The translations under genes were made by a program, and so were the position numbers. Below are positions 1 through 7,735 of a stretch of 50,318 bases of DNA, piece after piece. Source of the stretch: Syntrophorhabdus sp. PtaB.Bin047 (GTDB lineage Bacteria; Desulfobacterota; Syntrophorhabdia; Syntrophorhabdales; Syntrophorhabdaceae). The first letter of the stretch is position 1, and every line of letters starts with the position of its first letter. Under the pieces are notes generated by a model that was not told the origin of the DNA, made no database searches, and saw nothing but the letters and a program-made list of their open reading frames with translations. The stretch lies in contig MVQP01000011.1 in NCBI GenBank assembly GCA_002067235.1, positions 1-50,318 on the forward strand. Reading direction: 5' to 3'.

Positions 1-73
1 TGATGAAGAACAAAGCAACATGGGCGGAGGCCCGTTCATGAAAAAGAAATCAATTGACATTCAACACAGTTGC

Positions 74-121
74 TGGAACCTGAGACTTGAAACAGTCTTT
101 TCCTCCTGATACCTGAGACGG
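74..121. repeat. heptamer array, CTGGAAC/CTGAGAC type
   Basis: Units CTGGAAC, CTGAGAC, TTGAAAC follow each other at exact 7-base steps, and after a short T-rich gap CTGATAC, CTGAGAC repeat the pattern in the same orientation. It is the same family as the arrays near 12005, 13019, 15504, 33205 and 50222. Confidence 0.6.
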
Positions 122-139
122 CCTTTTCGGTGAATTTCT

Positions 140-168
140 TTGACAAAACGGGGGTGATGCTATTAAGT
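140..168 (+). promoter_or_regulatory. putative sigma-70 promoter for the spermidine-synthase-like gene
   Basis: A perfect TTGACA lies at 140-145. Seventeen bases downstream is TTAAGT (163-168), a weak -10 box; TATTAA at 161-166 is an alternative with a shorter spacer. The next gene starts at 252. Confidence 0.45.
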
Positions 169-251
169 ATTAAGGTTTCCGGGTGAGCAAAAGGGACATC
201 TTCCCTACCAAAGGCCGAATACATGATAATGATACAGGGAGGTCTGCATCC

Positions 252-1802
252 ATGAGTCTTCTTGAAGCGTACATTATTACTTTCATCGCGAGTTTCTGTA
301 CCCTTGTGATCGAAATGGTCGCGGGGCGCATCCTTGCCCCTTTCGTGGGGGTCTCCATCTACACGTGGACGAGCATCATCGGCGTCATCCTTGCCGGCAT
401 CAGCATCGGCGCCTACATCGGGGGCAAGCTCGTCGACCGGTACCCCTCCAGGAAGACGCTGGGGTGGCTCCTTTTCATATCGGGTGTGATGGCGCTGACG
501 ATCATTCCCCTCACCTATGCCATCGCCGCTTACCGGTTCCCCGTTTCCCTGATGCTGCGGATCTTCATGGTCACATCCATCATCTTCTTCATCCCCGGCT
601 GCGTCCTCGGCACCATCTCACCCGTCGTCGTGAGGCTCACCCTCAAGAACCTCGAGAACGCGGGCAACGTCATCGGGAAGATATACGCCATCTCGACACT
701 GGGAGCCATCATCGGGACATTCGTCACGGGCTTCTTCCTTATCTCCTGGATGGGCACGCGGACGATCATCCTGTCCATGGGCATCGTCCTTCTCGTCGTG
801 GCCCTTCTGGCGGGATCGATCTTCCGGAAAAAGACCAGCATGGCCGTCTTCGTCATCATCGCGGTGCCGAGCCTCTTTTTCATCAACTCTTACCTCTACG
901 CCGTCCCGGCGAGCGGCAAGACATATCTCTACAAGGAAAGCGACTACTATACGATCAAGCTGTCGAAGACGCTGAGCTCCGACCGGAAGACGGAGCTCGA
1001 GGCAATGGTCCTCGACAACCTCATACACTCCTACGTGAACCTCAAGGACCCGAAACACATCGAGTACGAGTACGAACGAATCTATGCCGACGTTCTCAAG
1101 TGGAAGTTCGCGGAACAGACGCCCTTCAAGAGCCTCACGATCGGAGGAGGCGGATACACCTTCCCCCGGTACATGGAGATCACCTACCCCAGGGCCAAGG
1201 TCGACGTCGTCGAGATAGACCCCGAGGTGACGAAGATCGTCTACGACCATCTTGGCCTTCCGAAAGACACGAGGATCGTGAGCTACAATACTGACGGCAG
1301 ATGGTTCGTCATGAACTGCAAGGAGAAATACGACCTCGTCTTCACCGATGCCTACAACGACATCTCCATACCCTATCACCTGACGACGAAGGAGTTCCTC
1401 CAGCAGATCCACGACATCATGAACCCCGGGGCGATCCTGATGTCCAATATCATCGACAATTTCCAGAGGGGGCTCTTTCTGCCTTCCTATATCAAGACGT
1501 TGAGGCAGGTCTTCGGCGAGAAGAACGTCTATCTCATCTCCGTGAGCCCCAACTTCAGAAAGGTCCGAATCAGCACCTTCATCGTCATCGCCGGCAAGGG
1601 GAATTTCGACATTGCCAGCTTCCAGTCCTTCATCCAGCACGGCCTGGGTTCCCGGGCCACGTCCTCCATCGTGCCCGAAGACCTCATGGACGAGTTCATA
1701 AACAGAAAGGACGCCATCGTCATCCACGACGACCACGCCCCCATCGACAACCTTGTGGCCCCCGTCTTCGAGGAAAGGTTCGGGTATAATAGAAAGAACT
1801 AA
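252..1802 (+). CDS. membrane-anchored spermidine/spermine synthase-like protein
   Basis: A 516-residue protein in two parts. The first 210 residues or so are strongly hydrophobic, with six or seven likely membrane spans; the C-terminal 300 residues resemble the spermidine synthase fold. In that part GGGGYTFPRYM and VDVVEIDPEV match the SAM/dcSAM-binding glycine loop and acidic strand, and LVFTDAYNDISIPYHL matches the active-site loop region of the family. Proteins of this build are common in environmental bacteria and usually annotated as fused MFS/spermidine synthase; whether they make polyamines is unproven. The ATG at 252 is preferred over a GTG at 183 because AGGGAGG lies about nine bases before it. 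A long hairpin begins inside its stop codon. Confidence 0.8.
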   Translation: MSLLEAYIITFIASFCTLVIEMVAGRILAPFVGVSIYTWTSIIGVILAGISIGAYIGGKLVDRYPSRKTLGWLLFISGVMALTIIPLTYAIAAYRFPVSLMLRIFMVTSIIFFIPGCVLGTISPVVVRLTLKNLENAGNVIGKIYAISTLGAIIGTFVTGFFLISWMGTRTIILSMGIVLLVVALLAGSIFRKKTSMAVFVIIAVPSLFFINSYLYAVPASGKTYLYKESDYYTIKLSKTLSSDRKTELEAMVLDNLIHSYVNLKDPKHIEYEYERIYADVLKWKFAEQTPFKSLTIGGGGYTFPRYMEITYPRAKVDVVEIDPEVTKIVYDHLGLPKDTRIVSYNTDGRWFVMNCKEKYDLVFTDAYNDISIPYHLTTKEFLQQIHDIMNPGAILMSNIIDNFQRGLFLPSYIKTLRQVFGEKNVYLISVSPNFRKVRISTFIVIAGKGNFDIASFQSFIQHGLGSRATSSIVPEDLMDEFINRKDAIVIHDDHAPIDNLVAPVFEERFGYNRKN

Positions 1803-1886
1803 AGACAGGTGATGGGTTATGGGTAATGGGTGATGGGAAACAACCCTTCCCTATTACCTACTACCCATAACCCATCACCTGTCTTT
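1801..1886. repeat. ATGGGTN heptamer array folded as a perfect 23-bp inverted repeat, probable terminator
   Basis: Bases 1801-1823 are the exact reverse complement of 1864-1886, and the inner part continues as imperfect pairing. Each arm is a 7-base tandem (GATGGGT, TATGGGT, AATGGGT, GATGGG). The left arm begins inside the stop codon of the preceding gene, and the right arm runs into a T-rich tract. It could act as an intrinsic terminator before the tRNA gene. The sequence pairing is seen directly; terminator function is inferred. Confidence 0.75.
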
Positions 1887-1919
1887 TCCTTTGCTTTCTT
1901 CTTCCTTTTCTTTTAGAAT

Positions 1920-1925
1920 TATACT
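1920..1925 (+). promoter_or_regulatory. putative -10 box of tRNA-Gly
   Basis: TATACT ends five bases before the mature 5' end of the tRNA. A T-rich tract lies upstream with no clear -35 box at the right distance. Confidence 0.35.
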
Positions 1926-1930
1926 TCGGT

Positions 1931-2006
1931 GCGGGCGTAACTCAGTTGGTAGAGTGCAAGCTTCCCAAGCTTGATGCCGCGGGTTCGAGCCCCGTCGCCC
2001 GCTCCA
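1931..2006 (+). tRNA. tRNA-Gly(CCC)
   Basis: A full cloverleaf can be drawn. The acceptor stem is GCGGGCG with CGCCCGC, the D arm contains CTCAGTTGGTAGAG, the anticodon stem CAAGC/GCTTG encloses loop TTCCCAA (anticodon CCC), and the T arm contains GGTTCGAGCCCC. The 3' end TCCA is encoded, giving 76 bases. It reads GGG glycine codons. Heptamer arrays lie on both sides. Confidence 0.95.
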
Positions 2007-2009
2007 ATT

Positions 2010-2150
2010 GAAAACAATGCCCAATTTACCAATAACCAATTGAACAAAGGGAGGGGGCACAACGGACTGCCTGTATCGTTTTCTTGGTTCTTGGTTATTG
2101 TCTGTTTCTCTGGTTATTGGGATTTGGTTATTGGTCATTGTCTTTTCCTC
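2010..2150. repeat. GGTTATT heptamer inverted repeat, copy 1
   Basis: The left arm (ACCAATAACCAATTG) and the right arm (many GGTTATT and GGTCATT steps) are complementary and flank a core that includes GGCACAACGGACTG. The core and the right arm reappear in reverse orientation at 16915-17017 with high identity, so this is a dispersed element and not simple low complexity. It starts just after tRNA-Gly. Confidence 0.8.
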
Positions 2151-2155
2151 CCTCG

Positions 2156-2184
2156 TTGACATTCTGTCCCCTTCCGGTTATCCT
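2156..2184 (+). promoter_or_regulatory. putative sigma-70 promoter for the secreted protein
   Basis: TTGACA at 2156-2161, a 17-base spacer, and TATCCT at 2179-2184. It begins right after the repeat array and lies about 60 bases before the start codon. Confidence 0.5.
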
Positions 2185-2245
2185 TGCGGCAGTATGCCGG
2201 TTCCCGTGGAAGGAACGGACAGTCTCTGAATCAAGGGGTGTTGCC

Positions 2246-3394
2246 ATGAAAACCAGCCTGCGTTCCCTTTTGCTCGTCTTCGTCGCCTCGGGTCTTCTCG
2301 TCGCGGCGCATCCCTGTCCCGCCCGGAGTCAGATGACAGCCGAGGTCCTGCCCCTCAATACGATGGTCACCGTGAAGGCACCGGCCGAACCCGTCAACAG
2401 GGCGACAATCTACAAGAAGGTCCTCAGGTACTGCTCTTTTGAAAGCCAGAAGGTCCCCGATTACGTCAGGGTATTCCGGTTCCCGGTCACTACGGGGCAG
2501 AAGTACACCTTCTACGATTGTCATCCCGCGACTCCCGACGGCGCGCAGATATGGATCTACCTTTCCGGAGACACGCCCCTTACGAATGACACTCATTCCT
2601 ACGGGACGTCCACGGGGTTCACGCGCGGGTTTGTCACGCGGGGGCAGCAACCCTGGCCGATAAAGCAGGGCGAGAAGGCCTCCTGCGACCTTGTGCGACA
2701 CAATATCACCATTGCGCCGCAGAGCGAGCACAACAATCTCTATGTCATTGTCAATTTCCGGAAGCCGGGAACATTCACGCAGGTAATGCTGAAACAACCG
2801 GCCGACAGCGACGACGTGATCTCGAAGTCTGCCGGCAGGTTGAGGGGAACCGTCTGGAAGGCGCCTTTTCTTCTCACCAACATTCCCGGCGACCCGGCAG
2901 GGGCACAAAAACCTCCCACAACACCGCCGCAGCCAACGGGCCCCTCCGCGGGCCAAACCCCGGGCACCGCTGCCACGCCGGGCACCGTCCCGCCTCAACC
3001 CCCGGGACCGGGCATCTCTCAGCCTCCCCGGTCGGGTGTCGTGAAGGAGGCGCCGGCGACATCGGGCAATGCCACGGTCATCCCCTATAATTCCACGGTT
3101 CACGCCTATATCAACCGTTCGGACTATGATACGTTCCGTTTCGACTTCCCCGGGGGAAGGATGCGCATCGCCTCGCAGGGAGGCCTCGACATCGTGGCCG
3201 ACCTGTGGGACACGAAAGGTGCAAGGCTCGCCCGCGACGGTCAGGATGCCCGGAAAGACTTCCTCATCGAGGCCGATCTGCCGGCGGGCACGTACTACAT
3301 CCAGATCAGGTATATGTACCATGCCGGTGAGGGACCGTACACCCTCATCCTCGGCAACGGCGCCTCCGCGGTGTTGAAGGAGGCCGACCGCTGA
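2246..3394 (+). CDS. exported protein with C-terminal PPC-like domain
   Basis: A 382-residue protein with a clear signal peptide (LRSLLLVFVASGLLVAAHP, then a likely cleavage site after the CPARS region). Residues 30-215 form a domain I do not recognise. About residues 220-265 are a Pro/Thr/Gly-rich linker. The last 100 residues look like a bacterial pre-peptidase C-terminal (PPC) beta-sandwich: YDTFRFDFPGG, LDIVADLWDTKGARLA and LPAGTYYIQIR follow its usual strand pattern. Such domains are common on secreted proteins of anaerobes. An upstream in-frame extension to 2084 is rejected because it is repeat sequence. The next gene follows in the same direction after about 50 bases. No enzyme motif is visible. 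Confidence 0.65.
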   Translation: MKTSLRSLLLVFVASGLLVAAHPCPARSQMTAEVLPLNTMVTVKAPAEPVNRATIYKKVLRYCSFESQKVPDYVRVFRFPVTTGQKYTFYDCHPATPDGAQIWIYLSGDTPLTNDTHSYGTSTGFTRGFVTRGQQPWPIKQGEKASCDLVRHNITIAPQSEHNNLYVIVNFRKPGTFTQVMLKQPADSDDVISKSAGRLRGTVWKAPFLLTNIPGDPAGAQKPPTTPPQPTGPSAGQTPGTAATPGTVPPQPPGPGISQPPRSGVVKEAPATSGNATVIPYNSTVHAYINRSDYDTFRFDFPGGRMRIASQGGLDIVADLWDTKGARLARDGQDARKDFLIEADLPAGTYYIQIRYMYHAGEGPYTLILGNGASAVLKEADR

Positions 3395-3445
3395 GATGGC
3401 CCGCGTAAGCCACGGTGAAAAAGGCTGTTGTACCCGGAAGGCCCC

Positions 3446-4174
3446 ATGAGGAACGGGGTCGAAAGAACGGGCATGCCGGGCCGCAGGGCCTTCCTCGTGA
3501 AGGCCGCCCTTGTCGTGGCCGTGGGCATCATAGCCATCGTCCGACCTGATGTTCTCAAAGCCTTCTTTACCTTTGTGCTCGTCGGCCCCGTGAAGGTCTA
3601 CCATGCCCTCTGGGCCCTGGCGGTGTTCATACTCGTGAAGAGAATGATCCCCCGGTTCAACAGGAAGATCTCGTCGCAGAAGATATTCGGCCGGTTCTAC
3701 CGGCAGGCCGAGAACATCACACCGAAAAGGGATGAACAACTCCGCTCCCTGAAGGCAAGGACGGACAGGGGGGCGCTGAGATCGGCCTTCTACTGGCTGC
3801 TGCTTCTGGGGGACATCGCGCTGTGGCGCACGGTGGGCATGTTGAGCGACACCTGGATTTACATCATAGTCCTCTTCTTCGTCTTCATGGACCAGTTCTG
3901 CGTGAGCGTCTTCTGTCCCTTCAAGTGGCTCGCCGGCGGCAAGTGCTGCAGTACCTGCCGCATCAATAACTGGGGCTACCTCATGGCCTTCTCGCCACTC
4001 GTCTTCATACAGTCCTTCTGGACGTGGTCCATCGTCGCCCTCACTATCATCGTCGTCATTCAATGGGAGTACCTCTACCACCGCTTCCCCGAACGGTTCT
4101 ATGAGACCCACAATGCCGCCCTGATGTGCAGGAACTGCACCGTGGAGTGCACGGGGCACAGAAAATTACGTTGA
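3446..4174 (+). CDS. polytopic membrane protein with conserved-looking cysteines
   Basis: A 242-residue protein with about five hydrophobic segments (near residues 18-35, 45-60, 112-130, 138-155 and 190-215). Between the last two is a Cys cluster, FCVSVFCPFKWLAGGKCCS followed by TCR, and the C-terminus ends with CRNCTVEC. Paired cysteines of this kind could bind a metal or Fe-S cluster or act in thiol chemistry. The ATG at 3446 is chosen over a TTG at 3428 because GGAAGG lies five bases upstream. The gene stands directly before a thioredoxin reductase gene, which is compatible with a redox role. I do not recognise the family. Confidence 0.6.
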   Translation: MRNGVERTGMPGRRAFLVKAALVVAVGIIAIVRPDVLKAFFTFVLVGPVKVYHALWALAVFILVKRMIPRFNRKISSQKIFGRFYRQAENITPKRDEQLRSLKARTDRGALRSAFYWLLLLGDIALWRTVGMLSDTWIYIIVLFFVFMDQFCVSVFCPFKWLAGGKCCSTCRINNWGYLMAFSPLVFIQSFWTWSIVALTIIVVIQWEYLYHRFPERFYETHNAALMCRNCTVECTGHRKLR

Positions 4175-4260
4175 ATATTGCGGGGGGATTCCTTACAATG
4201 AGAGACACGGCAGGCGGCCTTACAGAAGGTCGCCGCGGTCTTTTCGGGAGGTTTTTGGAC

Positions 4261-5190
4261 ATGTCGGAGCAGTACGAAGCGATAGTCATCGGCGGCGGGC
4301 CCGCAGGGCTCACGGCCGGTCTCTATCTCATGCGGGGCGGTATAAGGACCGTCCTCCTGGAGAGGGTCCTTCCCGGCGGGACGCCTCTCAATACGGGACG
4401 CATCGAGAACTACCCGGGGTTCCCTGAAGGCATATCGGGCAGGGAACTGATGGAAAGGTTCACGGCCCACGCGAAAGCCTTCGGACTTCCCGTAAGGGAG
4501 TTCGCGGAGGTCCTCAGCGTCACGCGTCAGGAGGGACTCTTCACGGTGACGGTCAACGATGGAGCCCTCACGGCCCGGGGTGTCATAGTAGCCAGCGGCA
4601 CCGAACCCGTCAGGATGGGGATTCCCGGCGAGAACGAGCTCGTGGGCAGGGGTATCTCATATTGCGCCACCTGCGACGGCATGTTCTTCCGGGACCTCGA
4701 CGTGGCCGTCATCGGCGGCGGCGATTCGGCCATTGAAGAGGCGCTGTCACTCGCCAACATCGTGCGGAAGGTATACGTGGTCCATCGCCGGGACGCGCTC
4801 AGGGCTCAGAAGATACTCCAGGAGCGCGCCTTTCGGAGCCCGAAGATGGAGTTCCTCTGGAACAGGCGTCCCGTCGAGATCGCCGGCAGTCAGCAGGTGG
4901 AACGCCTTGTCATCGAAGACACGAAGACGGGCCGCCGCGAAGACCTTCCGGTAAGCGGCGTCTTTGTTTATGTCGGCAGCCGGGCCAACACCGGCTTTCT
5001 CGGGGACCTCGTCGAACGCGACCCGGCGGGCTTCATCATCACCGACGAAGGGCTCGCTACGGCGACACCGGGGCTGTACGCGGCAGGGGACGTCCGGAAG
5101 AAAACGCTCCGGCAGGTCTCCACGGCCGTCGGCGACGGGGCCGCCGCGGCGGTCGGCCTGGAAAGGTATATCCTTGGCACACAGCAGTAA
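4261..5190 (+). CDS. trxB: thioredoxin reductase (FAD/NADPH)
   Basis: At 309 residues it has the usual length for bacterial low-molecular-weight thioredoxin reductases. Visible motifs in order: the FAD-binding GGGPAG near the N-terminus, the redox pair in SYCATCDGMFF near residue 138, the NADPH-binding GGGDSAIEEA, and the C-terminal FAD-binding AAGDVR. It would transfer electrons from NADPH to thioredoxin or a related protein in the cytoplasm. The start at 4261 has GGGAGG ten bases upstream; an upstream in-frame ATG at 4198 would add an unmatched N-terminal extension. No thioredoxin gene is in the window; the Cys-containing membrane protein just upstream is a possible partner by position only. 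Confidence 0.9.
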   Translation: MSEQYEAIVIGGGPAGLTAGLYLMRGGIRTVLLERVLPGGTPLNTGRIENYPGFPEGISGRELMERFTAHAKAFGLPVREFAEVLSVTRQEGLFTVTVNDGALTARGVIVASGTEPVRMGIPGENELVGRGISYCATCDGMFFRDLDVAVIGGGDSAIEEALSLANIVRKVYVVHRRDALRAQKILQERAFRSPKMEFLWNRRPVEIAGSQQVERLVIEDTKTGRREDLPVSGVFVYVGSRANTGFLGDLVERDPAGFIITDEGLATATPGLYAAGDVRKKTLRQVSTAVGDGAAAAVGLERYILGTQQ

Positions 5191-5230
5191 ATCCTTCAAT
5201 CCGCCGGGTTCGGGAAGGCGGTCATCCCCG

Positions 5231-5821
5231 ATGGGCGGACTTCTCGCTTGTCTCGCCGGCCTGTTTCTCCTTGCAGCCGTGCAGCCCCTCTGCGCCGCGG
5301 AACGCATCGTCCTTTCCCGGGCCGGCGCAGGTGACGACGCCATTTGGAACGACTTCAGGAAATACCTGACCGGCAAGGGGTTCACCTTGAGCGTCCACGA
5401 TACCGCCGCTTCGATGGAAAAACAGGTCGAGACCGCGAACAGGGTCAACAAGGAAAAGGCGCTCTTCATGCTCGCCGTGGAACTCGTGCCATCGGACCGC
5501 ACCGACGCCTTCATCGCGGTGAGCAACGCGACGAAGGGGAAGGGCCTGATATTGAACGTGGACGAGGTGCCGGGGTCGCACGCTGCCCGGTCGGGAGAAC
5601 TGGCATCGTCCGTCGCGGCCGCATTCCGGAGAAAGGTGAAGGTCATCCCCCTTTTCATGTTCCTCGGGATAGACATGCCGGGCGTCTTCGTGAGGCTCGA
5701 GGTTGAGAAGACCCGGCCGGCCGAGGCCTTCGACAGGCTGCATGAAGGTCTGCTCAATTATACGAAAAGAGGTAAAGATGAGAGAGAACGACAGGGCGAG
5801 CGACGAAATACGTCACCTTAA
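5231..5821 (+). CDS. small exported protein, faintly like a degenerate Amidase_3 domain
   Basis: A 196-residue protein with a signal peptide ([21 protein letters not shown]). The mature part loosely follows the layout of N-acetylmuramoyl-L-alanine amidases: [19 protein letters not shown] stands where ANxxxADLFVSIHAN is expected, and [12 protein letters not shown] where MPAVLVELGF is expected. The zinc-binding His of SIHAN is not present and I cannot find the other ligands, so if related it is probably inactive. The resemblance is my own reading and is weak. The start has GGGAAGGCGG about nine bases upstream. Its 3' end overlaps the RNase PH gene by 44 bases. Confidence 0.5.
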   Translation: MGGLLACLAGLFLLAAVQPLCAAERIVLSRAGAGDDAIWNDFRKYLTGKGFTLSVHDTAASMEKQVETANRVNKEKALFMLAVELVPSDRTDAFIAVSNATKGKGLILNVDEVPGSHAARSGELASSVAAAFRRKVKVIPLFMFLGIDMPGVFVRLEVEKTRPAEAFDRLHEGLLNYTKRGKDERERQGERRNTSP

Positions 5822-6506
5822 GATAGAAAAAAGCTTCCTCAGGTATCCCGAGGGCTCCGTCCTCGTCGAAATGGGGGCCACGAAGGTCATCTGCGGGGTC
5901 AGCGTCGAGGAGAAGGTCCCCCCCTTCCTGAAGAACAGCGGGAAGGGATGGCTCACCGCCGAGTATTCCATGCTCCCCCGCGCCACTCACAACAGGTCGA
6001 TTCGCGAATCCGTCTCGGGCCGCATAGGCGGCAGGACCCATGAGATCCAGCGCCTCATCGGGCGGGCCCTTCGCGCGATAGTCAATCTCGATATCATCGG
6101 CGAGAGGACCATCTGGGTCGACTGCGACGTCATCCAGGCCGACGGCGGAACGCGGACCGCGAGCATCACCGGCGGCTACGTCGCACTCGTGGAGGCCCTG
6201 TGGGGGATGAAACGGCGGGGCATGATCGACAAGGTCCCCCTGCGCGACAGCGTGGCCGCCATCAGCGTAGGCATCGTCGGAGGGAACATCGCCCTCGATC
6301 TGTCCTACGAGGAAGACTCGAAGGCGGAGGTGGACATGAACTTCGTCATGACGGGCAAGGGACAGCTCATCGAGGTCCAGGGAACGGCGGAGAAAAAACC
6401 CTTCACAAAAGAGCAGTTTGACGTCATGTACCAGTACGCCCTGAAGGGCATAGGCGAGATAACGAGACAGCAGAAGGCAACACTCGGCCCTCTCTTCCCC
6501 GCATGA
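5778..6506 (+). CDS. rph: ribonuclease PH
   Basis: A 242-residue protein of usual length for RNase PH, which trims tRNA 3' ends phosphorolytically, releasing nucleoside diphosphates. Family motifs are plain: [16 protein letters not shown], the phosphate-site region [20 protein letters not shown], and [24 protein letters not shown] is split across the last third. The ATG at 5778 has AGAGG five bases upstream, which excludes the longer open frame from 5703. It overlaps the next gene by ATGA. The rph-rdgB pair is a widespread arrangement. Confidence 0.95.
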   Translation: MRENDRASDEIRHLKIEKSFLRYPEGSVLVEMGATKVICGVSVEEKVPPFLKNSGKGWLTAEYSMLPRATHNRSIRESVSGRIGGRTHEIQRLIGRALRAIVNLDIIGERTIWVDCDVIQADGGTRTASITGGYVALVEALWGMKRRGMIDKVPLRDSVAAISVGIVGGNIALDLSYEEDSKAEVDMNFVMTGKGQLIEVQGTAEKKPFTKEQFDVMYQYALKGIGEITRQQKATLGPLFPA

Positions 6507-7087
6507 AGGATGTCGTCATAGCCACCACGAACAGGGGCAAGTTCGAAGAGATCCGGCGCCTCATTGCGGCGCAATTCGACACTATCCACTCCCTTCTCGA
6601 TTTCGACGACACCGTGGTCGTCGACGAGGACAGCCCCCGTTATGCCGAGAATGCAATGAAGAAAGCAAGAAAGGTGGGGGAGCATTTCGGCATGCCCGCC
6701 CTCGCCGATGATTCGGGACTCGAGGTAGCAGCCCTGGGCGGCAGGCCCGGCATCCATTCCTCGCGCTATGGCAGGGACGACAGGGATCGCATAGGGCGCC
6801 TTCTCGGCGAACTTGAGGGCGTGCCCTGGGAAGAGCGCAAAGCGACCTTCAAGGCGTACGTGGCCCTCTATCTGCCGCAGAAGGACCGCTGCTATGTCTT
6901 CTATGGAGAGCTCAAAGGATACATCGGTCTCGAGGAGCATGGCTCCGGCGGCTTCGGATACGACCCCGTCTTCTACTCCCCGGAACTCGGCAAGTACCTC
7001 GCCGAACTCTCCACGGAGGAAAAGAACACTTTGAGCCATCGCGGAAGGGCGATAGCGGCGCTGAAAAGATTCATAGGGAATGGATGA
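6503..7087 (+). CDS. rdgB: XTP/dITP diphosphatase (RdgB/HAM1 family)
   Basis: A 194-residue protein that hydrolyses non-canonical purine nucleoside triphosphates (dITP, XTP) to monophosphates and so keeps them out of nucleic acids. Motifs seen: [12 protein letters not shown] at the N-terminus (substrate loop), FAD-like position replaced by [21 protein letters not shown] in the centre, and [15 protein letters not shown] and LSHRGRA toward the C-terminus, all characteristic. Its ATG overlaps the rph stop (ATGA), so the two are probably translated together. A 9-base repeat array starts about 14 bases after its stop. Confidence 0.95.
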   Translation: MKDVVIATTNRGKFEEIRRLIAAQFDTIHSLLDFDDTVVVDEDSPRYAENAMKKARKVGEHFGMPALADDSGLEVAALGGRPGIHSSRYGRDDRDRIGRLLGELEGVPWEERKATFKAYVALYLPQKDRCYVFYGELKGYIGLEEHGSGGFGYDPVFYSPELGKYLAELSTEEKNTLSHRGRAIAALKRFIGNG

Positions 7088-7100
7088 AGGGTCGGGGACA

Positions 7101-7180
7101 GGGAATAGGATCTATAGGAATGGATAGGACCGATGGGACATATAGGACCTATAGGACGCGTAGGACTTATAGGACGCGCC
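7101..7180. repeat. GGACNTATA nonamer array
   Basis: GGACATATA, GGACCTATA, GGACGCGTA, GGACTTATA, GGACGCG follow at exact 9-base steps after a less regular lead-in. The same unit family forms a long inverted repeat at 31379-31500. It lies between rdgB and the convergent tRNA-Glu. Confidence 0.75.
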
Positions 7181-7204
7181 AGGCCATAATTGCCGCTTCT
7201 GTCT

Positions 7205-7239
7205 CTGGCCTGTGACTTGCGACCTGTGACCTGTGACTT
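7205..7239. repeat. CCTGTGA heptamer array
   Basis: Four 7-base steps (CCTGTGA, CTTGCGA, CCTGTGA, CCTGTGA) end in a run of T, just downstream of tRNA-Glu in that gene's orientation. Confidence 0.6.
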
Positions 7240-7246
7240 TTTTATC

Positions 7247-7319
7247 TGGTCCCAACGAGAATCGAACTCGTGTTTTCGGCGTGAGAGGCCGACGTCCTGG
7301 GCCGCTAGACGATGGGACC
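7247..7319 (-). tRNA. tRNA-Glu(CTC)
   Basis: On the minus strand a 73-base cloverleaf is clear: acceptor GGTCCCA with TGGGACC, D arm CGTCTAGCGGCCCAGGACG, anticodon stem TCGGC/GCCGA around loop CTCTCAC (anticodon CTC), and T arm with GTTCGATTC. The 3' CCA is not encoded, unlike the tRNA-Gly in this window. It reads GAG codons. It is the only minus-strand gene among the first 11 kb. Confidence 0.95.
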
Positions 7320-7437
7320 GCCAAGCATGAATAGTATCAGAAATGGATTCCCATTTCCAGTAAAAAACCGACAAAACTCTATACATTTTGGTTGTTTCCT
7401 ATTATAATGGGTAGACATCATTAATAAGGAGGAAGCA

Positions 7438-7656
7438 ATGTTTGGCCTCGGAATGCCGGAACTGATCATCATACTCGTCATCGTGATACTCATTTTCGGC
7501 GCCGGCAGGATCTCGGAGATAGGCGGGGCGATAGGGAAAGGCATCAAGGGCTTCAAGAAATCCGTGAACGAGCCCGATTCCATCGATGTCACGCCGAACC
7601 AGAAAGAAAAGCAGGAAAAAGACAAGGACCCTCAAAAGCCGGTCGAACCGAAGTAA
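7438..7656 (+). CDS. tatA: Sec-independent translocase subunit TatA
   Basis: A 72-residue protein with the standard TatA layout: a short N-terminal tail, one membrane helix ([18 protein letters not shown]), a hinge with G, an amphipathic helix ([16 protein letters not shown]) and a charged, unstructured tail. The FGAG after the helix and the FKKS motif are typical of TatA/E. It forms the protein-conducting pore for folded twin-arginine substrates. AAGGAGG at 7426-7432 is an excellent ribosome site, and TATAAT at 7403-7408 is a likely -10 box, so the gene is probably transcribed alone. No tatB or tatC is in the window. Confidence 0.92.
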   Translation: MFGLGMPELIIILVIVILIFGAGRISEIGGAIGKGIKGFKKSVNEPDSIDVTPNQKEKQEKDKDPQKPVEPK

Positions 7657-7735
7657 GCCTTCCTATCTTCCCGTAAGTCAAGAACAGGTAACATTTGGCC
7701 CTGCCCTCCGGCTCTAAAGCCGACTGAACAAACCC

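Larger units (their letters stand above)
1..182. other. left-edge region before the first complete gene
   Basis: No complete gene is visible. One frame is open from base 2 to a stop near 107 and could be the tail of an upstream gene, but nothing in it is recognisable. The stretch also holds a short heptamer array (74-121) and a likely promoter (140-168), listed separately. Confidence 0.4.

Noticed and set aside
183-251. GTG start at 183 for the spermidine-synthase-like protein
   Set aside because: It would add a polar 23-residue extension and has no ribosome site; the ATG at 252 has AGGGAGG.
1875-2162. 95-codon minus-strand open frame over tRNA-Gly
   Set aside because: Encoded by the repeats and the tRNA gene.
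2231-4159. 642-codon minus-strand open frame
   Set aside because: It lies opposite two genes with clear signal peptide or membrane pattern and ribosome sites. Its translation is rich in Arg, Gly, Asp and His without fold-like pattern, as expected of an antisense shadow in GC-rich DNA.
7101-7240. CRISPR array
   Set aside because: Units are 7-9 bases without unique spacers, and no cas genes are present. The same holds for all other arrays.
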